A program made the translations under genes and the position numbers. 64,000 nucleotides of DNA, taken from Gonapodya sp. JEL0774 (Eukaryota; Monoblepharomycota; Monoblepharidomycetes; Monoblepharidales; Gonapodyaceae). Under the pieces are notes generated by a model, which did no database searches, was not told the DNA's origin, and was given only the letters and a program-made list of their open reading frames with translations. Numbering within the stretch: the first letter of the stretch is position 1; each line of letters starts with the position of its first letter. The stretch is taken from the NCBI GenBank assembly GCA_027604505.1, contig JADIIX010000027.1, positions 124,001-188,000 of the forward strand, written 5' to 3'. Positions 12,701 to 25,172 of the stretch are shown piece by piece.

Positions 12701-13169
12701 CAACAGAGACGATGATATGCAACTGGATTGGGTGAATATCGACTCCAGCAGATCTCAACCAAGAACTTCCGATCGCGAAAAGATAACAGAGCTGTCGAGC
12801 TCCGACAATTCGGACATGATTGGTGAACTTGTGGGGAGTGCATTTGATGGCGGCGGCTTGATTGAGGAATTACCACACGGGAGTGGTGAAGATCACGACC
12901 CCAAGACGCGTGGGTCGTCCCCTCTCTTGTTACCCCTTCCCATTCCTCTAGACTTTTTCTCGTTGCGGGAGCATCTCACACGTCTCATACGCGCCCCTCC
13001 GCGGCACTACCAGGCGGATTTGGTAATAATGTCATTGAAAGAGGGCTTACGAGAACTTTCACAAACCGAAAAACTGGCAGATTGGGAAAAAAATGCTCTT
13101 TTGAAGCACGTGAAGAGCTTGTCTGTCGGCATGAGGCGATACCTCGAATTGGAACATGAGTTGTTGTGA
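9747..13169 (+). CDS. Integrator complex subunit 6-like protein (VWA domain)
   Basis: Nine exons (9747-9857, 9925-10152, 10307-10390, 10457-10790, 10820-10977, 11045-11375, 11455-11564, 11633-11800, 11865-13169) give about 942 aa. The N-terminus MTIFAFVVDNSPGMSAHFDR aligns with the INTS6 VWA start (DTSASM in animals). Further INTS6 landmarks in order are ETFIR, DKLMLVSYDEG, EPFRWDQRLYTFCL, an EATGGSRY segment, YPIPEPFWV, MMEILPYNFPKF and RDYFKSIPAYYWL. A Ser/Asp-rich linker leads to a C-terminal helical block near LLKHVKSLSVGMRRYL, like the INTS6 C-terminal domain. Known role: part of Integrator, which cleaves and terminates nascent RNA and recruits PP2A. The first intron is most consistent with a GC-AG splice (GCAAGT at 9858). 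Exon 3 and the 11800/11865 junction are less certain. Confidence 0.75.
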
Positions 13170-13286
13170 TTGTGACACCATAACATATGCACATAATAAT
13201 ATATCATTGCACTCACATTTCACCCTTCCTCTAACTCTGGCGTTAGTTCGCGACCATACACTGCCACGAATCCGGAATCGTCCGAG

Positions 13287-14947
13287 TTGGGGAATCCAGT
13301 CCAGGATCCGGAGATGCTGAGAATCAGCGGGAAAACTTCACCTGATATTCCAATCGAGGACAACTCCGAGAACCCCGAACTGGACACCACGGAGGGGTCT
13401 ATTTCCTCGGCAGATGCAGATTTTTTCCCCACCGGGTCTGCACTTTTGACGCTCTCGAATGTTTTTCCCGAATGCTTGTCGGACAAACTCAGTGGTCTTG
13501 GACGAAGTCCTCGAACGCTTCCTGAGCTCGTTTGGAAGAAGATTTGCCGTTCGACTGAAGATGAGCGAGATCTAGCCAGCCTGGCAAGCGTGTGGTATGT
13601 CACCGCACGGAATGGTTGTGCGAGCACTGTCGGTCCTCACTTTCCGCGGTTTTGTCTCCCACTGATTTCACGAAGCAAAGTCTCGTGGCGGCCGGCAATT
13701 GAGACTCTCTGGAAACACGGACAGTGGCGTATTGATGATACACCTAAGGGAAGGAAGCGACTGCAGTGTTTTTATGATATGGATTCCGCAACCAAACGTT
13801 TAATTCGACCGCCTTGGGTGTTTGTTGGGCGTCTACCGGAACCTATGACTTCTGTCCTCGTTGAGCTGCTCTCTCAGTTTGTAGCACACGTGGAATGTTG
13901 GGATATTGAGACTGCCCCCAACGAGGTGTTGGTTTCGTTGGCTGCCACAATGCTCCCTCCGGAGAACGTCACTCAACTCTGGATTAGCGAAAACGATGGT
14001 CGTTCGTCACGATGGGTGAACATTGTACTTAGAAAATGTCCCAAGCTTCGCGAGCTGCAGGTGTATAACGCAACGGTGAGTGTTGTAATTCTGTCGTTGG
14101 CACAGATCCGGTTCAACTCTCAGCCAACTGTCCATTCCCACTGCGCTCCTAGAGAGCGCTGGATCTGCCACCATTGGAGAATCTAGAGGATCTTGCTCTG
14201 ACTGTGGGAACTGCATGGCTCCGCAAAGAGATATACACACGGATAAAGGGTTTTGAAAAACTCGAGAGACTCATGATTCAGGGGGACGTTTATGAACCCG
14301 CTGACGGAAAAGTATGCACTGTTGGATTTCTATGGAAGTGTCCATGACGGACGTCAAACACATCGTATCTGTTTGCTTCTCTTATTGAAACAGATTGAGG
14401 CTCTTCACTCGTTAACCCGTCTGAAAACTCTCATTCTGGGGCCAAATCCCTCTCTATCTATGGCACCAGACCGGATATGGTGAGCTCTTCGCCTCCAGCA
14501 ATTGCATAGTAGACTCAGTCATGGACAAAGCCACCTCAACACACTTCATTTGCAACCGTTAGGCCTCTTCTCGAATGCGTCGGTCCGAATCTCACCACCC
14601 TCGGCCTGTCTTGTATATCTCTCGGCGGTTTCCACGGCACGTTTGACGACTGCGCTCGCCTTCGTAACCTCTGCCCGCAAGTACGGGTCCTCACACTCGA
14701 TAGTGCCTCCATAAAATGGCTATCTGTTGCCGTGGAGATTCTTCTTCGATTTGAGCATCTCCGTGCTCTATCAGTATTGGGTTCAGTGATGCCATATAAT
14801 GCGGCAGAGCGACGTGTGTTTGAGGAGGTGGTCAAGGGAAAGCCACTCAGAGAGTTCTATTATAGGTGGAACAGCAGTGAGCAGGTGGCGGGCTACGTGA
14901 GCGGACGCATGTGGTATTGGCTGAACTGGGACTTGAAATCCAAGTAA
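13287..14947 (+). CDS. F-box/leucine-rich-repeat protein
   Basis: Four exons (13287-14075, 14153-14311, 14394-14479, 14563-14947) give 472 aa. An F-box-like stretch begins at RTLPELVWKKICRSTEDERD (about residue 72 on). Irregular leucine-rich repeats follow, for example LPPLENLEDLALTV, HSLTRLKTLILG and LTTLGLSCISLGG. The acceptor at 14562 was chosen because it restores the LRR frame and a Trp codon; the upstream acceptor breaks it. I infer a substrate adaptor of an SCF ubiquitin ligase; the target is unknown. It converges with the hydrolase gene ending at 15029. Confidence 0.75.
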
Positions 14948-15028
14948 CGATATTGGGACTGTCCCTCCTCTGATGCATAGCATTCTCAAAATCATGGCAT
15001 ATGTATATAGTGTGAATTTAATCATTTG

Positions 15029-16251
15029 TCACAACTTATTTGTTCGCTCTGTTTCTAATACTGATGCCAAAAATCCTCCAATCCCCTCCAGTGCGTCACT
15101 TCGAATTTGGTGTCCGAGTCGTGGATACACCTGTGAAAGATCATTAGCAATGCAATACCAAGAGTGAGTGACTCCATAGGGAGTGATACTATAGTGGGAT
15201 TTCAATCTATCGCACCTTCACAGAGAGGTTCTGGAATCCCGATTGACGGAGGACGTTCTCCGTGGTTTGAACGCCTTGATCCACCGAGATGACATGGTCT
15301 GCGTCTCCTTGCAGAATAAAGTAAGGGGTATTGCTGTTGGTTTTTGTGGAAACCTGACACAGTCACGTTGAAATGATGCGCCGCCACAAAATGGATTGGA
15401 CGGTGAGACCAACCAATATTGTAAGCACCATCCGTTTGTCCTCAGGGTGGACCCAAACACCACCAACAGCGTACCTCCAGTGTTCTTGCGGCGGTCAACG
15501 GTGTTCTCCCAGAATATGCTATCACTCCTCCCAGTTTCCCGACTCCACCGTCAGTTCTTTCACGAGCGGTGAGGGAGATGAACAAACTGAGGGCGCAACC
15601 CTGTGAGAAACCACCCAGGATAATGCGGGACGGTGGGATACCGTGCTGCTCCGTTTCAGCGAGGATAAGCGGAAGGACTACGAGGATCGGATTTGAGCGT
15701 CACAGACAACGACCATCTTGTCTACCGGTCGAAAGCTTACCATTCTGCGCTCCTATTTCAATGCAATTTTCTTGCTTCATCGCATTATCACCCACTGATT
15801 TCCAAGAGATAATGTCGTACCCTGTGTTCGATAATCAGGGATTGTGAGTGCTGGGAAACATGAAAAGCTCTCTGGTTCAATCCTCCCCAAAACTCACATG
15901 CGTGCGACCTCATTCCATTCTGAGCAGTTATTGGTATTACAGGTGCGTGGGGGAAGATCCATTTTACGTATGGAAAGCGTTCTCCAAGCTGGTCGGAGAG
16001 CATTTGCCTTTTGCTTCGAGGTAAGGAGGACGCTCTGGGGAAATTGACGCAGAAGCCCTCTCACCATCCCATACCGGTGTCCTGTGATGATGAAAATGTG
16101 TGGGAGGAGGAATGAGTCACGGGGTGAGAGCCGATTTTGTCCATCCAAACGAAAACGTCGCACGCACCCCGAATCCATGGAGAAATATTACAGTAGCTGA
16201 GTGTTTGTGACCATCAAGGGGTGGAATCGTGAGAGCTTTGAGGGCTGGCAT
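15029..16251 (-). CDS. acyl-protein thioesterase/lysophospholipase-like hydrolase
   Basis: Seven exons (16251-16168, 16081-16065, 16007-15898, 15821-15741, 15677-15475, 15353-15216, 15130-15029) give 244 aa, the usual length for APT1/APT2. HGFGDTGMGW is the oxyanion loop and spans a 17-nt microexon. FPYVKWIFPHAPVIPIT, GGFSQG (nucleophile Ser122), LQGDADHVI (catalytic Asp182/184) and GHQIRSDAL (His218) complete the alpha/beta-hydrolase triad. Known family role: hydrolysis of palmitoyl thioesters from proteins and of lysophospholipids in the cytosol. The oxyanion-loop Trp is restored only with the acceptor at 16008, which fixed that exon. Confidence 0.9.
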
Positions 16252-16487
16252 GATTGCCGGATCTCACGCGTGGAAGTAGGCACCCCCGACCGCGCTCACA
16301 AGTTCCGGGAGATCTTCTAGTTTCACAGAAAAGTGCTATACATTATCAAATTTTTTGAATGATACATAGGAAATATTCATGAGGAATTGCGGGTGCAAAG
16401 GTCGGGCTAGAAAAATAAGTCAAAACTAAATAAGTAAGATATAACGAGTGTGTGACCGTACAGTGGTAGGTGAGCTCGAATTGTTGC

Positions 16488-19400
16488 TTAGTGTACGAAA
16501 TTGTCATTCCGGTCCGAATCCACACCCGATTCGACACTACTACGATGCTTTTTGTCGCCACACTTTCTTAGACTCTCCACGAGCTGCTCAAGACGCACAG
16601 GTTTGGCTATGTAGCCTATTTGGCACGAAACACGGGCAATTTTGTTAGTTCCGTTTTCTAATATCCGTCGTACTTCGCAACAACCTACCGTCCATCCCTG
16701 CCGCGAAACATGCCTCCCTATCGGAGACAGAGACATTCGCCGTCATAGCGAAGATAAAAGGTTGACTGGTTGCGAGTAATGGATTCGCACGGATCAGGCG
16801 GGTTGCTGAGAGGCCGTCGGTCTCCGGCATCTGCCAACTCTGGGGATCGAATGCAAGAATAAATTGAAGGACATTCGCGGTCTCACCTGGAGATCCATCA
16901 AAACAAGATCATATGGCCGATTCTCGTCGTGAGCACGCTGTTTGACTTTCTGTGCGGCCTCGGATCCGTTCACGGCCAAATCAGCAGTAAAACCCAACTT
17001 TTCGAGGAGGCGAACTACAAAACCAGAACACAATTAAGGTAATCAAAAGACGGCATTTTGAGGCAAGACGCGTACTTATCAGCTTTTGGCTGATCGAAAA
17101 GACGAGAATATGAAATTTGTTGTTAGCATAATCTGACATCCTGCAGGAAGCACCTTACGCACTTCACCAAATTATCCTCTGCAACCAAAATCGACAAAGG
17201 AAGCTCTTTTCCTAGATTGGCAAACTCGCTGGGGGTTCCGTGTCCCATTTTCCTGCGGGAACTTGATTCTCGGCCCCGGGAGGGAGAAGAAGTTGGTGAG
17301 ATTCTCGGAGTCTGCGCGTCCCTGGCGAAACCATTCGTGCGACCGCCCGACGTAGAAGTACTGCCCAAAAGAACCTCCGAGAGATTTTCAAGATCTTTCG
17401 CCAATCCAATATCTTCGTTGCCTGTGCCTTTGAGAGCTCCACCGCATTCCTCGCCAACGTTTGATGCAAGCATACCGAGTTGAACGTCAAATTGGAATGT
17501 TGATCCGACATCAACTTCACTCGTGCAACTGATTTTACCACCCATGAGCTCGACAAGACGACGGGATATCACGAGTCCCAGACCCGTCCCACCATACTTT
17601 CTTGAAGTCGAGGCGTCTACCTGCGAGAAGCTTTGAAACAAGCGATCCATTCTAGAAGGAGATATACCGATGCCCGTGTCCTTGTGTGGCGATGGGTTGT
17701 TTGGTAGATGTACTTTGGCGACTAAACATCACTTGGAGAAAACTCACCGTCACAGAGATCGTTGCGCGGCACCGTTTAACGTTGTTTTTCGTCCATGGCA
17801 CTCTCGCTGCATCGTCGATCCCATTATCAGGTTGTGCCTTCAATTCGTCTTGAATAAACGGTTCGAGCCACCACGCGGAACTCTCTCTGTCCAGTTCCGC
17901 AATAATCTCTTCCGAGCAGCAGATCTTTATTCCCACACGTCCACCTGGTGGCGTAAACTTGATCGCGTTGGCTGTGAGATTTCTAACGTAAATTTTTAGT
18001 TGATCTAGTTGCGGTCATTCTTTCAGACTGGTGTTTCGCTCACATCAGAACTTGTCGCAGCCTTCCCTCATCCCCGAGTACGATATCCGGGACATCCACA
18101 GGTGTATAGGCTACGGGTATGATCGAAGGTGAACCGGGGGTAACAGTAGAAGCCACACGTTCACTGCCCCCAAGTCGGGGAGTAATATTGTCGGGGCCTG
18201 TCTGGATGACATGGATTTCATCCCGGCCATCTTTCCCGCAGATAGACCAGCTCATGGTCAAGTTCCTCTCACGTGCCCGGACACCGAGTAGCTCTAAAAC
18301 GCCACGAACAAGGTCGGGGAGGACAAAGGGTCGAGGGTCGAGCTCGATTTTCCCAGCTTTGTGTGAACAGGTAGGGTGATCAATGTCAGCGACATTAACA
18401 GCGCGATTCAACAGCGCAGAGCAGGAGTGCAACCTTCAATTTTGCTCCAGTCCAACACATCGCTGAGGATTGTATGCAAATCGTCACCACACGTCCTGAT
18501 CGTCCGAACAAGGTCACGCTGGTTGTCATCCAAGGCGGTGTCATGAAGAAGCATAGCGTAACCAAGTATTCCTGTGAGTGGTGTTCGAATTTCGTGACTG
18601 AGAGTGCCAACGTGAGAGTTCGGGGTGTTTGCAAGATACCCGCAACCATTTATTGCTGAAACGACGGAATGTACCTGATATTCGCCAAGAATTCGCTTTT
18701 TGATCGGTTTCCAGCCTCTGCCATTTCCTTGGCCGCGTTTAGCTGTCTCTCTAGCTCCTTTTGCAGAGAGACCTGGAACGTTCTCAGAGTCAGTACATAG
18801 CCAGAAACCTTCCACCAAAGAGTGACGACTTACATCCACCAAATAAACTAGAAATAGGCCCCCGCCGGTGACAGGGTCGTTCATTCGTTTGCCATCCATG
18901 CGAAACCACCTCTCTCCATTAATAGTTCGCAGACGAACTTCGTCTACAAACACACCATTGCGGATAGATGGTGATGAAAGAGCAATACGAGCCCTCTCAG
19001 CATCCCGTTGGTCTACAAACGCAGACCTTAGCAAGTTCGATGAAATTCGTGACTTGACATTGAGGTTCTCAGGCATCGAAACTCACCACAAGTCAAACTG
19101 CGTTCCAAAGAGTGCAACGGTGAGCGAATGCTCGACTAACACTCGATATTCGGGGCTCAAAACGAGAACGCAGTAAGGTGCATGTCGAAAGGACTCCACA
19201 GATCGCTATTGAGCGAAAATGAGCTCTCTTGGATTATTGCCGAGGTAACGCAAACTTTCCTCAACGACTCACTAGAACGTTTGGAGCAACAGTGGCATGG
19301 AGGACGTTGTACGAACTCTTCAGAGGTAGCGTCAGCCTGTTTCCTAGTTGTGTGCCGAAGCTGAGCTTTGCCCGCCGAAAGAGTTGCATCGTTTGCTTTC

Positions 19401-20464
19401 ACCCACCGTCCTCGGACTTCGTAACGGACTGGAGATCATGCTTCCTCCTCTTCTCCTGGGTCCGATTTCCCTCTCTAATCGAATCGGCTTCTTGGTCTAT
19501 TGACCTTCTGCGCTTTGTTCCATGGTTAGTGAGCGAGTCATCAGCAGCGACGTTTTCTCCATATGGGTCATCACTCCCCCTCTCAGTCTCCACAGGATTC
19601 TCAAAAGAATCTTGAGCCACACCAGTTCCGTATGGGGAGATAGTTGCAGCTCGCTCAACACCTTCAATCATGAACATGAGTGCACCAGAAGAGCTGTACA
19701 CCCCAGAGATGCTGCAATCAAAATTGACAGCCTGGGACCACAGGAGTAGTAACACCGAGTGCAAAGCAAGTAGTTCATTGTTCGCTTACCATTCGCTTCC
19801 CTTCTATGTTGCCGGGGTAGAATGTCCACTGGTTGGTGGATGGATAAGATTATCTTGCAGCACTCTGGTTCCACATTGAACACCCCTGTCACATCGGCTC
19901 ACCTGTTCATAGAGTTTCTCGCCCCTCAATAGTGAATCCTCTACCGTGATGTTGAATGGTTGAAAGTGGGTCGGCCCTCCAAAACAGTGAACAGACGATC
20001 CTCACCCATGTGGATGAGCCTTGACTGCGCTGCATCACTCAAGTCACTACGGTAGTCTGTTGACAAAAAATGTTCCAAGTCCCTCTTTCTCCAAGCATTA
20101 ACGCCCGCTTCGTTGGCCCAAACCATTCCAACTTTGTCGAAGTCCCACAACCACACGGGCGTCTGGAAAGACTTCAGCAGAGTCTTCACATTCTCGTCAA
20201 GCACGGGCCACGTCGGCTTCTGAGGTAGTTTAGAGGCACGTTCATGTATGAACTGACGTTGTTGCACGTATGTTGGAGCTGTGATGGGTGTTGAATGCAA
20301 GATTAAGTGGAGCACCATCGTTTGGAAACAACCAGCGTCAGAGAGCCATCAGCCCCCTACATGCACTCACTCCCATAAATTGCAGCGCTCGCGCTGAGGT
20401 TAGTGTGATTATTTGCCGTATGATTGGGTGGAGATATGTCTCCCGAGTCGGCAGAAGGTTGCAT
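16488..20464 (-). CDS. hybrid sensor histidine kinase (PAS-HK-receiver)
   Basis: Seventeen exons close to 964 aa: 20464-20371, 20278-20006, 19940-19903, 19828-19790, 19731-19426, 19365-19273, 19205-19087, 19026-18834, 18772-18675, 18597-18434, 18356-18044, 17982-17748, 17680-17163, 17089-17076, 17014-16887, 16830-16689, 16615-16488. A PAS-like region contains [15 protein letters not shown] and EQWTFYPGN; a second PAS lies near [11 protein letters not shown] to VDVSLQKEL. HEIRTP carries the phosphoacceptor His419, then N box NLTANAIKF (578-586), G1 DTGIG (656), G2 GTGLGL (686). The receiver domain has EDN (823-825), phosphoacceptor Asp873 in LVLMDLQMP and Lys927 in AKP. I infer a cytosolic two-component kinase signalling to Hog-type pathways. 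No transmembrane segment is seen. The start could lie further upstream (see 20465-21493). Confidence 0.85.
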
Positions 20465-21493
20465 CGAACTGATCAGGAGGACAACAAGTTCTCGGATACT
20501 GATCGTGAATCTGAGTGCGGAATAGACAAAGTATTGTGTTCTCAATTGTTCCGATCAGATCATCATTTTGTATCCGCTGACTTGTCCCATATTTGTCAAA
20601 GCTGCACCTCTTTGGACCTCTCTGGACCAGTGACTGTCGCGGCTTCCCTCAATTACAACCAGAGTAGCACTCGACAAACACATCATTTGAGTGTGGTCTA
20701 GCAACAGCCCCTCAAGTAATTGCTCCGAGCGACGAGCTTTTCTGCTTCAAGGCATCGCAATTAATTGTATTAGTTATTGGTGTAATATTGGATGCCTTAC
20801 AAGATAACGTGGAAATAAATGCGTTGCCATTCGAAAACTGAAAATGCGTGTCCCCAGTGAGCTTGTTTTCAGGTGCAGTGTTGCGGGTGAGTGGGGTTTG
20901 AAACGGGAGCCTCTGAATTCTTGCGTGACTTTTCTGTCGCCCAGACTCGTTTGACGCGGAGATGGACACGACACTCGAATCATCGATATCTCCAGCAGAA
21001 CATCGAGTAGCAGCGAGCCTGTTTGCGTCCCAGGCTCCTGACTTTTCAGCATTGCCCACATTCCAATCTCCACTGAAACTCTCGCGAAAGAACTCGGTTT
21101 CCGCAGACACCGATGCAACTGAGGATGCAGGAGCACGCTCTGACTCAGACGTGTCCACTTTGGAGTCTAATCCAGACAGGCCGAGTGTAAGGACAAAGAG
21201 AGGTCGCTTTCGGTGTGTACTGATCGTTGTTGCTTGAATGTTGCAATATGGAACCAGAAGACACTTGCAACTCAGGATTTAGGATTGCAGGATGGCTGAT
21301 TGAAAGAGCTCGGCTGGAGTAGCAGCGTCCCCAACAGGAGCGTCGACTTGACAGTTCCTGCCTATGCGTGGATCAACAACCGTGGATTTTCCCTTGCACC
21401 AGCTTGTACCACGTCTAAAAGAAATTTTAGAGCAATGAGAAACAGGATGATGTGGATAAGTGACTGCCGTCGTGGACGTAGGCGCGGTCTACA
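20465..21493. other. 1-kb interval with opposing open frames, no assigned gene
   Basis: Between the divergent histidine kinase and cystathionine beta-lyase genes, 20712-21158 is open on the minus strand (148 codons, Ser/Ala-rich) and 20962-21237 is open on the plus strand (91 codons). The minus frame ends near a GTAAGG donor-like site and could be a 5' exon of the histidine kinase. The plus frame, with SPLKLSRKNSVSADTDATED, also reads like a real disordered protein. Only one, or neither, can be right. Confidence 0.35.
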
Positions 21494-23266
21494 ATGTGCG
21501 GCCCGTCTGACCCGCACTCTCGATGTTCTCCCACTTTCCATATTTGTGACCTTCACCTCGACATCTTCCCGCTTCTCTGCAGTCCAGCGACCGAGTGCGT
21601 CCTCGTTGAGTCCTCCTCGTCTGTCCGAGATCCCTACAACTCCTCCTCCGTGCCTATATACATGACCGCGACATTCAAGCAAACATCGGCAACAGAGATG
21701 GGAGAATATGACTACTCGAGATCCGGGAATCCAACGAGGACTCAGCTTGGTGAGTTGAGCGGACTGGAGATGCTTGAGTCAACAAAGAGCATCCCGTCGG
21801 GACTGGTGATCATGTTGGACAGCTTTGCCGGCGACCACTGCATCCAGTCTAGTCATGTTTGACGAAACTAACTTACATCACCTGTTTTTTACCATCATCT
21901 TTCGAAACCGCGGGATTTAGAGCTCCACCTCGCCAAACTTATGGGGGCACAGCGAGCCTTTGCGTTGACGTCCGGTATGGGCGCACTCGACGTTGTTACG
22001 AGGCTTTTGAAAAGTGGTGATGAGGTCGTTGCAGGGGATGATATTTACGGAGGTGAGTTGTTATCCTAGGGGGTTATTTTCTGCCTCAAAAGTGGTACCG
22101 AAGAGCGCATGTGGAGAATCATCGGGTGCATGGATGGGATATAAGTTATGCTAAAGAAAATGATCGAATTTTGCTGGTTATTGTTGCTGAGTGAAGGGGA
22201 CAATCACCAGCACTGCAAGCTCACTGTCTCACCTCTCTCTATCGAAACCATGGATTTCATTACCACCTGCTAACCCTCGTGTATCTGTGTCAGGCACCCA
22301 ACGCCTCCTCACTTTCCTGGGGACCCACTCGGGCATTCCCGTCCACCACTGCGACACCACGTCCGTTCAGTCTATCATCCCCCACCTCCGTCCCGCCACC
22401 AAGCTCGTCCTGCTGGAAACACCTACGAACCCTTTGCTCAAGATTGTTGATATACGTGGGGTCGTGCAGGCCGTGCGAGACCACGCGCCGAATGCGTTGG
22501 TCGTCGTGGACAATACCATGATGTCTCCTTATTTGCAGAGACCGCTAGAACTGGGTGCGGACGTAGTATATCATTCAGGAACGAAGTATTTATCTGGACA
22601 CCACGATTTGATGGCGGGAGTGGTTGGGGTCAGGACCGAGCAACTGGCAAAGGAGGTCTATTTCGTTATTAACGCGACTGGATGCGGGTTGCCTCCTTTT
22701 GACTGCTTTCTACTCCTCCGTGGGGTAAAGACACTCTCTGTGCGCATGGACCGACAGCAACGCAATGCTGACCGCATCGCGTCGTGGCTTGACGGTCTTC
22801 GGAAGGAGGATGGCAAGCGGGTTATTCCCCGGGTCAACTACCCTGGGTTACCCAACCACCCACGGAGGGAGATTCATGTAGCACAGTCCGAGGGCAGTGG
22901 AGCGGTTCTGAGCTTTACCACGGGCAGCGTGGAGAGGAGTACGAAAGTTGTGGAGGGGACCAAGATCTTTGGTATCAGTGTGAGCTTTGGGTGTGTTAAC
23001 TCACTCATCAGGTGAGTTGCCGAGTCTTCGGTGAATAACTTCGTGTTGGGTGTCGCATGTCACCTGAGAATCATCCCCCCCGAATCGTGTCATCACTGTT
23101 GTGACCCAGCATGCCGTGCCACATGTCCCACGCTTCCATCCCCGCACATATCCGCGCTGAGCGTGAAATGCCCGAGGACTTGATCAGGCTCTGTGTTGGT
23201 ATCGAAGATGTTGAGGATCTCATTGAAGATCTTGAGGCGGCGTTGAGGGGTGCTGGTGTGCTGTGA
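21494..23266 (+). CDS. cystathionine beta-lyase
   Basis: Four exons (21494-21749, 21921-22052, 22294-23011, 23110-23266) encode about 420 aa. Motifs: SSVPIYMTATFKQTSATEMG, YDYSRSGNPTRTQ, FALTSGMGALD, LLETPTNP, VVDNTMMSPYLQRP, and the PLP-binding lysine in HSGTKYLSGHHDLMAG; the C-terminus is SMPCHMSHASIPAHIR with EDLIRLCVGIED. This is the PLP-dependent trans-sulfuration enzyme that splits cystathionine to homocysteine, pyruvate and ammonia (methionine synthesis). The first ~25 residues before the conserved DPYNSSSVP are poorly conserved, so the true start may be in an upstream exon. Confidence 0.92.
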
Positions 23267-23551
23267 CAGAGACTGGACGTGTCCTGGCATGCTCGCAGGG
23301 AGTAGAAGACCTATGTTAAGCACTCATGAATGTGGTTTTGCAATGCATTTGATTCAACGTTGCGATGGTGCTGAGATTATAGCCATTTGTGAGTGCGTGA
23401 AAGTACAAATCTTGGAGGTAGATGTCATTGGAGCTACGTAGTAGCACCGTAATGAGTCATTGGCGTGAGTACACTCGCTAAAATAGCTACATATCCGGAG
23501 GACACATTCATTGCTGCAAGAGCAGATTCTACGCTGCGCATCGCGCCATCC

Positions 23552-25172
23552 TCACACAACTCCCCAGCAGTCCTCGAATGCGCCGGTAACCTTTGCACAT
23601 GTGACACTAGCACTCAGGTTGTAGTTACTTATGGAGACTTTGCGGTCCATAGTGCACCCCACCGCCTTCTCAAAGTCATCCGGCCCACGAGCAAACGCGC
23701 CCAAGAAAAACGCTATGGATGAGTCGGGATTCTCCGCGACGAGCTCGTTCGCCAAACGGCCGGATGGGGTGAGATCGCAGTCGGGGGATAGAGCTGCAGC
23801 GGAGCGGCGATCAGGATGTGAGAAATGTGGGACACGTGACCGATGACAATGGTGCCAGATGCTTACATATTTTAACGCACCCGGGCGGAAGGTGGTCCGA
23901 TACAGGATTACGGATGACTTTCATCAGCTTTTCGGGGGAGCTGGTGGAGCGGATAGATAGTTTGTGGAGGAGTTGTACTATGCAAAATACCCGAGGACAA
24001 CGAATTCCGTGAATGAGAGGAGCGAATGTGCGATTGAGTCTCTTCGCAATACGGGGGCTGTGCGGTTGACTCACCCATAAGTCCGGCAAACCGCTTGTAG
24101 GTTCTGGGTATGCGCACTGTCGGGTTGATTTCAATGAGGACGTTGGAAGCAGTTTGAACAAAGACCTGAAGGAGACCCGCTTTGTTCAGCGGAGAGTCGA
24201 GGAGAGTGAGGAGGCACTGGAGGGGTGTTGTTTTCCAGACAGCAAATGAGTTACTAAGTCGCCATATCTGAGAGCGCCATCTTTCTCTTTTCGTTTTGCA
24301 CCAGAAACAGCCCCCCAACAAACATGTGCAGCTCTGCAGGGGGAGCGAACACCACTTACCTGGTGTGCAATGTCAGGCCGATAATCGGCAATGTCCTTGC
24401 CCGTTTTCCTGAGAATATTTTGGTGATCGTCGCAGTTGAGCAGTGTGTAGCGTGCGCTGTCGCTCTTCGGCAGGTCTCCGGCCTTCTTTGATTTCCCACC
24501 CTTTGAGGCACCAGAACCCATTCTAACAACCTCCAGTGTCGCACCACACAAAATTATAATCAGCCTCCGAGAACGCGCGCTGTCGGCCCCCGTTTTTGGA
24601 ATCCGTGGAGGATGAGCGGGCTCGGCAAGATCAGCCGGTGCAAATGCAGGAAGGAATGACATGATTGGCGGCAAGGGGACGGCAGAAGACACGGAAATGG
24701 AAGGTTTGGTGGTCGAATGACCGGTTAGAGCGGTCTCTGTGGGAGCAGGCAGCGGTTGAGCGGATGGGTTGCTGAGTGTTGTAATTCCAGCATCCAAGTT
24801 TTCCCGAACAATATCCCTCCTGTCACTCGACTTGCCAACCGGTGTTTCTTCGTGCGCTTGTTCCTTTTTTCGGGATTTCGTCTTGGCCCCTTCCGGGTTT
24901 GCAGCTCCGTCACCGGATTCGACAATGTGTCTTTTCTTCTTCTTCGCGGGTTCCCCCAGGCTCGCACGACTATCACCCGCAATGTTTTTGGACGATTTGA
25001 CTTTGTCGGGCTCGGACAAGGGGAGTTTCTTAACACTGTCTTGGGGGTTGTTGGCCTGTTGTACCATCCCGGGAGAGCTGAGAGTTGTGTCCACGAACGA
25101 TGGATACTTTCGCTTTCCGCTTCGCATCGCGGGATGTGGGGAAGCCATTGACAGATCGCTCGTGGGGGCCAT
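23552..25172 (-). CDS. EMG1: EMG1/Nep1 18S rRNA pseudouridine N1-methyltransferase
   Basis: Four exons (25172-24360, 24216-24075, 23977-23867, 23793-23552) encode 435 aa. The SPOUT-fold core starts near residue 205 with [78 protein letters not shown] and the C-terminal [16 protein letters not shown] are all conserved in EMG1. Known role: methylates a hypermodified pseudouridine of 18S rRNA and is needed for 40S subunit assembly in the nucleolus. The usual protein is about 240-250 aa; here about 190 extra residues, Lys/Ser/Pro-rich with [10 protein letters not shown] (possible nuclear/nucleolar signal), precede the core. A start at the internal Met in MSFLPAFAP is an alternative. Confidence 0.9.

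Noticed and set aside
21362-21682. Minus-strand frame opposite the cystathionine beta-lyase start
   Set aside because: It is antisense to the conserved DPYNSSSVPIY coding sequence.
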